Positions 23,171-33,904 of a stretch of DNA of 64,000 nucleotides are shown here, piece after piece. The notes under the pieces are model-generated. The model was not told where the DNA came from. It ran no database searches and was given only the letters and a program-made list of their open reading frames with translations. Both the position numbers and the translations under genes were made by a program. Within the stretch, counting starts at the first letter, position 1. The number at the start of each line of letters is the position of its first letter. Source of the stretch: Arbacia lixula (lineage: Eukaryota > Echinodermata > Echinoidea > Arbacioida > Arbaciidae); the NCBI GenBank assembly GCA_963669155.1, contig OZ022577.1:28211237-28275236 (forward strand). Direction: 5' to 3'.

Positions 23171-25078
23171 TAACTATAAAAGATTTGAACTTTATCAGTT
23201 TTTGGTCATTGGTAGACTAACAGGAGACAGACATTCTACTGGAATCAGGGTACAGGAAAGAGAACTTGCCTGGTAAACCTCAGCTCATAGAGGAAACAGG
23301 AACAGGTGATTTACACGTTGAAGCGACCTACACATCTTACACAAGCTCTCTAGCACAAGCCATCACCTAATTAGTGGTAAGGCAAATGGGGTCCATGCAT
23401 ATCTAAACAGGTGTATCACAAAATAACTAGTATTCGCTCAACATACTTAGATTATAAGGTGGATAGAACATTAGCGACCAAATTCCAATCGATCAGACGA
23501 CTCGACAGGATTTGTAAAAACAAACTTGTCTTCCAAAGCAAATACCATACTTCTACAGATTGTCTTGCCAAAACAAATATTGGGCTACCCTTTGCAATTT
23601 GCATATTGTTATTCAGCCTACATGTTACATAATTTAATGTTTAATCGTCATTTACCTGTAATATTTATGCACCATTTTTTTGTTCTCCATGAGTCTGGGT
23701 TATATTTCCTATTCGTGTTTATCCAATATTCAGTCAGGAGACAACACTTAAGTCCTTGTTTAAAGTGAACAAAAACACTAGATCTAATTGGGAAGTGCAG
23801 CAGTCAAAATATGCTTCAGCATCACTTCAAAAAAATGATTACTCCAAAACACATACAGTACCTCAACTCCCTGCCTCACTACAGCTCTGTTTTCTCTCTC
23901 TCTCTTGGTTAATCAAGTTTTTAATCCACCCCCACACACATTGCACCGAACAGTTCATTATTGTAGTTATAACGAATAAACCATTTTCGTTATACATGTA
24001 CATGCAAATTTGATTACATTATCACATTACTAATGGTAACCTTAAAACTTGCCCAACTAGGTTTGTCCAAGTAGCAACAACTAATAGATTCAGAGTGTTT
24101 CATCCATTGAAACTGAATCACAAAATAAAGGTTAATGTAAAAACATGCCACTAAGCAGTTAGGAGAAAAGTTGTAAATACATGAAAACAGCTTATTCTGG
24201 TGTATTAATTAGCGTACGAGACAGGAAGTGCCTAAGTGTGCTAACATGCTGCACAAGGCATTGTGGGGCGACTTCATACGGTCGTGAGGATTGCTCCTCT
24301 TGTTCTCATCACACCCATATCACACAAGGTAAGCATTTTTTTTTTTTTTGGGGGGGGGGGGGGGGGTTAGCAAGAAGACGGCCCAGATGGAGGTGAAGGC
24401 TACGCTCATTAAGTATAAAATGCACCAGACAATCTTTTAACTTCTTTACAAATGACTCTTTATTCATCCTTGCAGGGCACAAATGCAACACCAAAACAGC
24501 ACCATGACTTGCATGTCTGAATGCACATGATATGTTTAAGAGTGATTTATTTTCAGTGGGCGAGCGTTACAAAAAAAGTTAGTGCAAAGATGCTGCACAA
24601 ACTATTAAGTCTTTTGCAGGATCCATGATAAGATATGCCATCCACCAAAAACACAAGCACCTCATACACACTGCAATGAAAAGTGCTTCATACCAAGTCT
24701 TCATGATTCATGTCTGGAGTATCATTAACCATTTGGCGTACATACAAGGTATTCACAAGTACCAACATGTGCAATATTAAACCTCGTCACTGACGCAACA
24801 TTTATCATAATTTTCACACACAACCAAAGCTATTGGTCCTGGAATCAATGAATTACTTTTGAGGCAGCTCTTGTATCAAAGGACGAAAAATACATTTGTA
24901 ATACATGTAATACCAATGACAATATTTTTTTAAAGCATTACACATTTTTTAGCATACAGAAAATGTTTTTCACACTTTTACAATTTTCAGTGAACTCATA
25001 TACTTTTGCTCAATCTTCTTTTGCTTGTCTATTTTCAACAAATTTCATTATATAACACAATTTAAAATAGCTTGAATG

Positions 25079-25389
25079 TTCGCTAGTGATAATGGTTTGG
25101 TCAACGGAATAAAAAAAGATCACAACGTTTCGTGGGCTGCTGCAACACTTCGTCAGGTGTGATACAAGACTTGAGGAAGTAGGGGCTTAAATACCCTTTG
25201 GTCAGTGCAGAGCACTAACCGAAACCCGCTCATAAATGGTCTAATACTAATGGCCGGCGCATTCGGTACTTAACCAACAATAGACCGCTGATGCGGCTCA
25301 TATCGTTGGGCGCAGTAACAAGTTACCGACGTGATCTTTTTCAATTCCGTTGACCATACATTGCGAGACAAACGATTATCACTCGCGAA
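25079..25389. mobile_element. Inverted-repeat element with Penelope-like hammerhead-type motif
   Basis: The left end TTCGCTAGTGATAATGGTTT, then GTCAACGGAATAAAAAAAGA plus TCAC, is mirrored at the right by GTGATCTTTTTCAATTCCGT plus TGACC and CGATTATCACTCGCGAA. On the minus strand, 25160-25124 reads CCTGACGAAG ... CCACGAAACGTTG, resembling the CUGANGA...GAAAC core found at the ends of Penelope-like retroelements. Stem pairing could not be fully verified, and the element may simply be a MITE. Confidence 0.55.
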
Positions 25390-25677
25390 TTATCCGCAAT
25401 GAGTAACATATTTAGCAACATGAATGTTGTTAGTTTACACAAAAAGTGGAATATCACATATCCCAACTACTTACAAAAGACTAATGATTACAAATTTCAC
25501 AAATACCACACACAAATTATTATTTCAAAATATAATTCTTTTAGAATTACATGCATATCTCACAATCTTAATCTTATATTCAAACTTTGAATTATATTCT
25601 TATCATCCCTGTCAATTTGTCTAGGCACCTCATGGAAGAGAAAGACACATAATGACAATGAAAATCTTTCATGAGAG

Positions 25678-25712
25678 GGAGAGGGGGAGACAGACAGACA
25701 GACAGACAGATT
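25678..25712. repeat. (GACA)n microsatellite in purine-rich DNA
   Basis: GACAGACAGACAGACAGACA inside a GAGAGGGGGA-type purine stretch. No gene nearby on either strand. Confidence 0.8.
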
Positions 25713-26591
25713 AGGAGGGAGAGATAAGGGGAAAGAGATTGGGTGTGAGAGACAACAAAGGTGATGTCAAGGAAGAAAAAGAAACTCAAATATCATTCCA
25801 CTCTCCCTCTCTATTAGCTCAAGTGTTGCCTTACTGTGACAAGATATCAACCATATCACTTTCTATCACAAAAGAAATGTACTAATTAACTTTGGTTGAC
25901 ATATCAACCAATCTCATATTCATAAAAATACAAATACATGGGCTATAATGAATTTTTGCAACTTCCTGTGAAAAATCCATTCCCTGCAACCAAGAGAAGG
26001 CCATAGATGCTTCTCCATTAATTGAAGTAAATGACTTAAGTTACCAAGCATACTATTCTCACAAAATAAGTAAAATAAAATCTGAATTTCATTCATAATG
26101 TCAAAAGTGATCCAACTTGTGTTTAGCCTTCAGAAAACATTTATTTCAACGGAAGAGCACTGCAGATTCAAACAAGTTGCAATTTGTACATTGTACATGC
26201 ACAAACTATCAATGGCAGACATTTCACATTGACACATGAGCACAAATGATATAGTGTATGCTTACTTAATATCGCACCCAAGCAAGCTCTCACATATGAC
26301 ATACTCAAAATATCGCTTCACTTATAACACATACATACTTATACATAAATATCGAAACACAATAAATATAAATAAATTCTAATAATTTGCCATTGACATT
26401 GATTTTGTTACTGATTCAGCCTTTTCTTTCGGATGAGAAGTCCGTCATCTATGGAACTCCTGTCCACAACACTCAAGGACTACACTCCTTTGCTGTCTAA
26501 ATAATGATAGCATTACATGACCCCAGTTAGAACTATGGATGATCACTTCTCAAATCTCTATAATATCTAATGCTATACATGGATAATACAT

Positions 26592-26705
26592 GTTTATATA
26601 ACTATTATGTAAAACATTTGCGTTGGGTATATATAACTACTATATAAAATATTTGTGTTGGTTATATATAATTACAACCGGTATATAAAACATTTCTGTT
26701 GGGTT
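26592..26705. repeat. Three ~36-40-bp tandem units
   Basis: Units of the form TATATAACTA(C/T)TATxxAAA, CATTTxxGTTGG recur three times with substitutions and one small insertion (CAACCGG). Confidence 0.6.
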
Positions 26706-26929
26706 GATGGAAGAATGCAGTAATACTTGATCCTAAAGAATTGTCTGTAATAGAGGTGCTACTTGCCATGCTACAACAAATCAATCCATTCACTCCGAGA
26801 CAATCCCAATTTCCTTAGACTTAACACAGGCACTACGCAGTTCAAGTAAGCTATATGTTAACAACCAGTATGAAACATAACTGCATCAATCATACTATTG
26901 CACAGGGAAGCCTTCATAAAAACAAGGCA

Positions 26930-28342
26930 TTAGCAATATTGTGTCTCGCCCACTTGCGAAAATAACCTGAAATATCGCGATCTCCGTTGCTACGCAAAAG
27001 AATTGTATGCCTGGCTGATTGTGAAATATCTGCCATAGAATGTAACATTCCATAAATGAGAAGGGCTATTTCACGCAATGCTACTTCCTCTATCTACTCC
27101 CCCTCCCCCACCTTCCCCCTTCTTTGAGATGGAATAAAAAGCCTCCACCAAGTTCTATTAGATTAGACAAAGACAAAACAGGATGATAATCAGTTGCACA
27201 ATAGAGGAGGTACCCCCAGTGCATCTATGACCCAAGTTAGGTTGTAATCCAAGCAACCTATGTGAAGTTATTTGTCAAAAGAGAGTCTAACAGGTAAACT
27301 TTAACGTATGACCTCAAATGACCTTTGACCTTATCCTGTGACCTCCAACAGCACCATAACATGAAGGTACCCCCAGTGCATCTATGACCCAAGTTAGGTT
27401 GTAATCCAAGCAACCTATGTGAAGTTATTTGTCAAAAGAGAGTCTTGCAGGTAAACTTTAACGTATGACCTCAAATGACCTTTGACCTTATCCTGTGACC
27501 TCCAACGGCACCATAACATGAAGGTACCCCCAGTGCATCTATGACCCAAGTTAGGTTGTAATCCAAGCAACCTATGTCAAGTTATTTGTCAAAAGAGAGT
27601 CTTGCAGGTAAACTTTAACGTATGACCTCAAATGACCTTTGACCTTATCCTGTGACCTCCAACAGCACCATAACATGAAGGTACCCCCAGTGCATCTATG
27701 ACCCAAGTTAGGTTGTAATCCAAGCAACCTATGTCAAGTTATTTGTCAAAAGAGAGTCTTGCAGGTAAACTTTAACGTATGACCTCAAATGACCTTTGAC
27801 CTTATCCTGTGACCTCCAACGGCACCATAACATGAAGGTACCCCCAGTGCATCTATGACCCAAGTTAGGTTGTAATCCAAGCAACCCATGTGAAGTTATT
27901 TGTCAAAAGAGAGTCTTGCAGGTAAACTTTAACGTATGACCTCAAATGACCTTTGACCTTATCCTGTGACCTCCAACGGTACCATAACATGAAGGTACCC
28001 CCAGTGCATCTATGACCCAAGTTAGGTTGTAATCCAAGCAATCCATGTGAAGTTATTTGTCAAAAGAGAGTCTTGCAGGTAAACTTTAATGTATGACCTC
28101 AAATGACCTTTGACCTTATCCTGTGACCTCCAACGGTACCATAACATGAAGGTACCCCTAGTGCATCTATGACCCAAGTTAGGTTGTAATCCAAGCAACC
28201 TATGTGAAGTTATTTGTCAAAAGAGAGTCTTGCAGGTAAACTTTAACATTTGTGACGGACGACGGACGACGGACGGACGACGGACGGACGCCATTTGGAT
28301 CCCTTAGTCTCGCCTTCACCTCCGGTGGGCGAGACAAAAAAG
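26930..28342 (-). mobile_element. Second pearl/Helentron-like family, carrying the 157-bp array
   Basis: Read on the minus strand it begins with a palindromic hairpin (GTCTCGCCCACC ... GGTGAAGGCGAGAC, 28335-28307), then a GTCCGTC-type microsatellite (about 28288-28252), then tandem 157-bp core units. Near the left end it has GGGCGAGACA (26950-26941), an inverted copy of the 5' end, and it finishes ATTGCTAA next to T at about 26930. This is the same part order as the 8185-9569 family with unrelated end sequences. The final T-adjacent CTAA fits a Helitron-type CTRR terminus, but the outer boundaries rest on this copy alone. Confidence 0.65.
27211..28251. repeat. 157-bp tandem array, ~6.6 near-identical units
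   Basis: TACCCCCAGTGCATCTATGA starts units at 27211, 27368, 27525, 27682, 27839 and 27996, and with one change at 28153: a constant 157-bp period with only a few substitutions per unit. The last unit is cut at the microsatellite. Each full unit contains TGACCT, four bases (CAAA), TGACCT, one base, TGACCT (first at 27309-27331), that is, DR4 and DR1 arrangements of nuclear-receptor half-sites. The homogeneity points to recent expansion or gene conversion. Confidence 0.95.
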
Positions 28343-29149
28343 GATGACTCGGGTACACTGCCTTGGATTGATACACTTCCTTGATTTGATATATTTTTGT
28401 CCTTGGTAACAGAGTATCTCAAAACTGATTTCTGAGTGATAAGCATATTTTTTAAGTGCATCTCTATCTAGACCGGAAGGCTCTTCAATAAATTCTCATG
28501 ACTGTGATGAAGTAATATAACAGAATTCACATTTTCTTGAACTGTATAATGCAATGGATGACACCTTACTTCATTTTAGTCTGGTCCTGATTCGTGGAGA
28601 CATCTCCATGTCAACATTACAGCATATTCACTTGAATATCCAGGACATAGCTTATGCATACATCAATCAATAAAGGTTTATAGAAACATGAGATACAATT
28701 CAGTACAAACAAAAAAATCAACCACTTCAACGGGAATCATATTGAAAGAGGAATGGATCTAAGCATTCAAAGCAGAAATACACATTGTTCTCTTGTGCAG
28801 CATATATCTTTTTTCTGCACATACCATGAGCACCAAACAGATATTGTTTTCTTCTCAAAAAAACATAATTGCCCCACCATACCCTACTTTAATCCTAATT
28901 AATATGATTATATAGTCAAGAAATTAATGAAGCCATCAAACATGATGACAACTGCTAACCACTGCTAAAGACATGTGAAGTATAGATATGCAATCTCTTT
29001 GAAACTCCATCCTCTCACAAAAATAAATACATAACAGATGTCATACTGCAACATAATCTTATCCTTACATAGCTTGTATAACGATACAGAGTACACATTA
29101 AACAGGGAGGTGAAACAACAGAACTGTCCTTAGGTGCACAATGTCAAGA

Positions 29150-30594
29150 CTAGAGCAATTCGACTGCCACGCAGTCGATAAATATGCCTCCGCCTCTTTG
29201 CTATTCTCAGAAAATGTGTATGTTTGGTGGGCAATACACCATTGCTCCTATGTGAAATGAAAATATCACATTCTGTTTTTTCAAGTTTAGCCAAGTTTGG
29301 CAATGTTCATTGACTTTTGACTTCTTACTCCTGTGCCTTCCAATCTAACCAGTCTGTCTAAATCCATCCTATCTAAAATTAGCCAATTTTGGGTGAAGTT
29401 CATTGACCTTTGATCTTTCAGGAATTTTACCCAAACTTCACCAGTCTACCTCAATGAAGTAATACATCTCTGTACTATGTTTGGTTTGAATTGAATCATT
29501 AGTATTGGATTCAATGTGAAAAATATCTATTTGGGGGCAATTTTTAGCCAATTTTTGGCAAAGTTCATTGACCTTTAATCCCTGACCTTTGAGAAATTTC
29601 ACCAAAAATGTCATCAGTTTAGTAGTGATCCATCGTTGCACCATGTTTGGTTGGTATTGCTCCATTGCATTTGGATATATTTTGAAAATTATCACTTTGG
29701 GGGCAATTTCATTGACCTTTGACCTTTGAACTCTCAAGAGTTTTACCCAAACTTTCACCAGCCTACCTCCATAAAGTGATACATCTCGTACCATGCTTGG
29801 TTAGAATTGCGCCATTGGTTTTGGACTTGGGTTTATTGTGAAAAATATCAATTTTTGCAAAGTTCATTGACCTCTGACCTCTGACCTTCCAGCAATTTCA
29901 CCAACAATATCACCAGTCTACCCCCAAGTAGTGATCCATCGTTTCACTATGTTTGGTTGGAATTGCACCATTGGATTTGGATTTATTGTGAAAAATTTAA
30001 AGTTTGGGGCAATTTCTCGCCAATTTTGGCAAAGTTCATTGACCTTTGACCTCTGAACTTTCAGGAATTTTACCAAAAATGTCACCAGTCTATCCCCAAA
30101 TAGCGATCTATCTTTGTACCATGTTTAATGAGAATTGCATCCTTGGATTTGGATTTATAGTGAAAAAGGTCAACTTTTGGCAAATTTTCACAAATTTCAT
30201 TGACCTTTGACCTCTGACCTTTCAGTAATTTTACCAAAAATGTCACCAGTCTATCCCCAAGTAGTGATCCATCTTTGTACCATGTTTAATGAGAATTACA
30301 TGCTTGGATTTGGATTTATTGTGGAAAAGGTGATTTTTGGGACAATTTTTACAAAGTTCATTGACCTTTGACCTTTGACCTCAATCAGATTTGACCCAAA
30401 CTTTACACACTTCATTAGTTTCATGCAATACATACATGTACCAAGTTTGAAGCAAATCTGGTTAGCGGTTCTCAAGATATTGCCTAAACGGATTCGGGAC
30501 GGACGGACTTACGGACGGACGGACGGACGGACGGACGGACGGACAACCCGAAAACATAATGCCTCCGGCCACTTCGTGGCGGAGGCATAAAAAG
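29150..30594 (-). mobile_element. Pearl/Helentron-like element, copy B (inverted relative to copy A)
   Basis: The same family as 8185-9569 in opposite orientation: CTAGAGCAATTCGACTGCCA at the left edge, and the (GGAC)n microsatellite (about 30498-30543) and palindromic GCCTCCGGCCACTTCGTGGC plus GGAGGC at the right. It has about eight diverged core units with TGACCT direct repeats, for example three in a row with 1-bp spacing at 30201-30220 and again at about 30361-30381. The two copies lie about 20 kb apart and flank SYNJ2BP. No coding capacity. Confidence 0.85.
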
Positions 30595-31353
30595 GGAATC
30601 CAAACAAAAAATAAATTTATCAGTATTTAGAAATATGGTATGTGCGACTACACTTTGTACATGAATTACTTTATACACTGCACAACTGGTATTTCAGTAC
30701 CATACATAATGCCCAGAAGGCCACAAGCTTGGCGATATTTCACTTTGAAGCATCTTCTTTTTAAAGAGAGTTTCAAAGTAAAACACGAGATGTAAACAAA
30801 CATTGATATGATGTAAGGTTGCATTAAATCATCACATCAGTGCAACTAAAGAGCAATTTATTAGGATTCAACTTAATTTACGGCAAGAAAAGAAACATCA
30901 GCATTAGCCCTTCAACTATTAGCAACATAGATTTGCACTGATACACATGGTATCAAATCACCCCGCGAGGCACCACCACTAAAATATAAGCGCAAATATT
31001 TGGAGATAATTATTTAATACATAAACATGTTTGATATCCTTAAAGAAGATTCTGTAATTAAACAACATATTGATACATAAGATTGCCTGCAGGTTCATTG
31101 ACTCTCTGCCAATTTAATAATATGTGAACACAAGAACACTACATATGATGGATTGCTGAGTGAGCATAAAATGAGTATTAGACCAGACAGTGCAAGCATG
31201 CACTGCTGAGCCAATCAAAGTACAACGTACATCCTATATCATGACAGCTTTGATAAGAGTATCATGTGGTATTACCTTTATCATCGAGAATGATCAGTGG
31301 GTGATAATGTAAATTACTTCCCTGGAAAATAAGCAGTTGGAGAAGATCACATA

Positions 31354-32135
31354 CAGGCAAGCCCTGTTTTAACAAGCACAAGTATAGCAAGAATCTGCTA
31401 ATGACAAGAACTTTTCTTAGGTCCCAATTTTTTTCCACAGACCTCCACGTATTCTGTTTTCATATAACGAGATCGGCTATAGCGAAATTTAGCGAGGCAA
31501 ATTCCTAGCCCAGGAATAAAGAAAATATGAAGGAATTAACCATTTTTACGAGCACTCCCTTCAGTCATGCCGCCCAGCGAGAGAAATACAACAACAGATT
31601 TATTTTGTTTGCGTCGTCAAACACTGATCACACACACAGTGTAAGAATCTACACATGTAAAAGTCCACATTACGTGTGTGAAGGACTGCACGCCCCGCGC
31701 CCAACCATCAACACAGTCATGCATGCACATGGCAAAAGAGCCTCTAAATACACATGTGACACCGTGTACGACATGAAGATTGCATTCAATGATCATTCAT
31801 TGTTTACACACGGTCATGCCAGCAGGTGCGGCCGGGTAACTGAGCCTCCCTGCTGCTTCATTTGTCGGTAAACAGAGACGTTAGAAGTGTCATTTATTTA
31901 CACTTTCAACTGTGCTGTCAGATATTTTAGTGAATTTTTAGCTAGTCAATTCAGTTTAGTATGCTTGCAAAACCATTAAAAAGATTACAATACTAGCGGT
32001 AAATATTGTATTTTGTGTGTAGTCCTATATGCATTTGTTTCTGTATGTTTTGATCATGTACTGGTATAGCACGCAATCAGCTATAGCGAGGAAAAAGCAT
32101 GGGCCCGACCCCCTCGTTATAACAGGGTTTGCCTG
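31354..32135. mobile_element. ~780-bp non-autonomous mariner/Tigger-like element
   Basis: CAGGCAAGCCCTGTTTTAAC at the left mirrors GTTATAACAGGGTTTGCCTG at the right; TA precedes the left end and a TG/TA context follows the right. Inner repeats AACGAGATCGGCTATAGCGA and AATCAGCTATAGCGAGGAAA also pair. A 114-codon frame at 31527-31871 matches nothing I know and is probably chance. Confidence 0.75.
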
Positions 32136-33604
32136 TGTACTCTTTGTGTGCCCAATACTCAATTCAGAGAGGCAATCTCTGGGGGTTGGCTTTCTTTAAC
32201 TTCAATCTGGCTTGAAATATCAATCTCTCATGTTGACAATTGTCTAAGAAAGGCAACCTCTCGTGTTGTCTTTCTTTACCTTCAATCTGGCTTGAAATAT
32301 CAGACCATCGTGTTGTCTATAAATGGATGAGACTTGTTTAACACACATCTTCTTTTTCAAAGTCAATCATTTCAATCAATATTCCATGCTAATCAAAGAA
32401 CACTTTGATAAAGCTTTTAATGACCTTTCAGGGGAAATCAATGATGGATTTTCTCTACTTTTCACATCCTTTCTCTCCATCTCATTATCTATCTATGCTT
32501 GCAACAAGGCTGATTTAAAACCTTTGCCCTTTTACCTGCAATTTATGTTTTCTTTTAACCCAAATCTCATCAGTCAATCTTTAAGTTATAGTCTTGTTGG
32601 TTTAGGTTTGATTATAAGCTGTTCTTTGATTTTTAATTTACAACTATATCTAACAACTTTTTGGCAAAGTTCATTAACTTTAACAGCTGAAAGATTTGAC
32701 GTAATTTTAGTATGTTTTTCTCCATTTGGTAATCCATCTTTATATCATATTAGGATAATCTTTGCACACTAGGTCTTCAGTTCTTTTGACAACAATCAAT
32801 TTTTGGCATTTTGGGGCAAGGTTGTTTTGCTTCTTAAACAGTAACCTCTGATGAATTTGATTTGAAAGCTCATTCAATCTCCATAATGTTAGAGTGTTAT
32901 GTATGAACCAGCTATAAGCCAAATTGACTCACTCTTACCAATTGCACTAATAGTTTAAAATATCAGGAAAAATTCATGACCTCTGACTTTTAAACTCTCG
33001 CAGACTGGCTCTTTGGATTTCAACGTTCGTCTCTGGTAAACTAAAGTTCATTGACGTTTGATGTCTAAGGCATTCAACATCAAATGCCATTAGGTCAAAT
33101 ATGCCATTAGGTCAAATTACAAAGTATAAAGCTGAAAGTCTATCCATCTTGTGGGAGTGTCTCGCAAGCTACACAGCCTGCTTCAGTACTGTTTCATATA
33201 GTAAGCTGGTACATATAAAGCCACAGCGCCGACTATTCACACACTATTCAGCAGTGCAAGTTCAGGGTTCACAAGTCAAGAGCATTTAAAAAGTATTTAA
33301 ATAAGATCATTCTCATCTGCCTGAGTTTTTTTTGCTTTTATCAAGCTCTTATGTAGGTTTTGCTCTCCTAAAACATTACACACACATAATTTGAAAGTTT
33401 TAGTACCACAGTTATTCTGCTTTTAGTGCACAAGAAGAAATTGCCTGCATAGATGATCATGAAAGTAGAAAATAGCAGTGCAAACAAAAACTGTATGAAC
33501 TCCCAGCCAGGGACACGATGTACATACATCTAAGTAATATCATGCTGACAATATAATGATCGCTTTAAGGCTGGTCAGTGCTCAAGCTATGCACGGACTC
33601 CTTC

Positions 33605-33904
33605 TTAATTGATTACGCCCACACTGGCCACGCCCTCAACGGCACTACCTCCCGTTGCCATGCTATCATTAGCCACACCTCCAGTTACCATGACACCATT
33701 AGCCACACCTCCATTGGCAACTGCTCCCTTAGTGACGTCTCCATTAGCCACACCTTCCTTAGCCACATGTCCATTGGCCACGCCTCCATTGACCACGCCA
33801 CCATTGGCCACGCCTCCATTTGCCATATCCTCGGTGGTCACAGCCAGATTGGTCACACCCCCACAGTCTTGCTCATCATCCACAGACTGGATACTCTTGT
33901 TACC
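33605..33904 (-). CDS. Scavenger receptor exon 12: pentapeptide-repeat cytosolic tail
   Basis: The last coding exon (residues 516-614, stop TAA at 33607-33605) opens after TTCTGTGTAG with an in-frame stop across the acceptor, so translation must enter by splicing. The preceding exon ends phase 0 (MEEQ|GNKS). After a short acidic lead (SVDDEQD) come about 14 degenerate pentapeptides of consensus V-A-N-G-G, from about residue 542 to the end (DNA 33826-33608): MANGG VANGG VVNGG VANGH, and so on, to VASVG VIN. It has no charge clusters and no recognisable PDZ ligand. Tails in this family are usually roughly 10-45 residues. Confidence 0.88.
   Translation of the reverse strand, partial: GNKSIQSVDDEQDCGGVTNLAVTTEDMANGGVANGGVVNGGVANGHVAKEGVANGDVTKGAVANGGVANGVMVTGGVANDSMATGGSAVEGVASVGVIN

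Larger units (their letters stand above)
15029..33604. other. Gene-poor interval between SYNJ2BP and the scavenger receptor
   Basis: No conserved protein segment was recognised. The left edge should hold the SYNJ2BP 3' UTR; AATAAA occurs at 15295-15300 and 16276-16281, but the cleavage site is unknown. The right edge should hold the receptor 3' UTR, since that gene reads leftward. The interval contains a degenerate tandem repeat (17645-17965), inverted-repeat elements (18166-18441, 20095-20267, 20755-22463, 25079-25389, 31354-32135), a SINE-like copy (22890-23170), the 157-bp array (27211-28251) and pearl-like copy B (29150-30594). About 32330-33080 looks like a decayed copy of that repeat (GGCAAAGTTCATTAACTTT). 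Confidence 0.6.

Noticed and set aside
27211-28251. Regular direct repeats that could suggest a CRISPR array
   Set aside because: The 157-bp units are contiguous with no unique spacers, and the context is an animal transposable element.
31527-31871. 114-codon frame inside a TIR element
   Set aside because: No catalytic DDE/D pattern or DNA-binding domain is visible; too short for a transposase.
32323-32772. 149-codon plus-strand hydrophobic frame
   Set aside because: AT-rich; the DNA contains decayed pearl-like core sequence (GGCAAAGTTCATTAACTTT), so the frame is probably chance.
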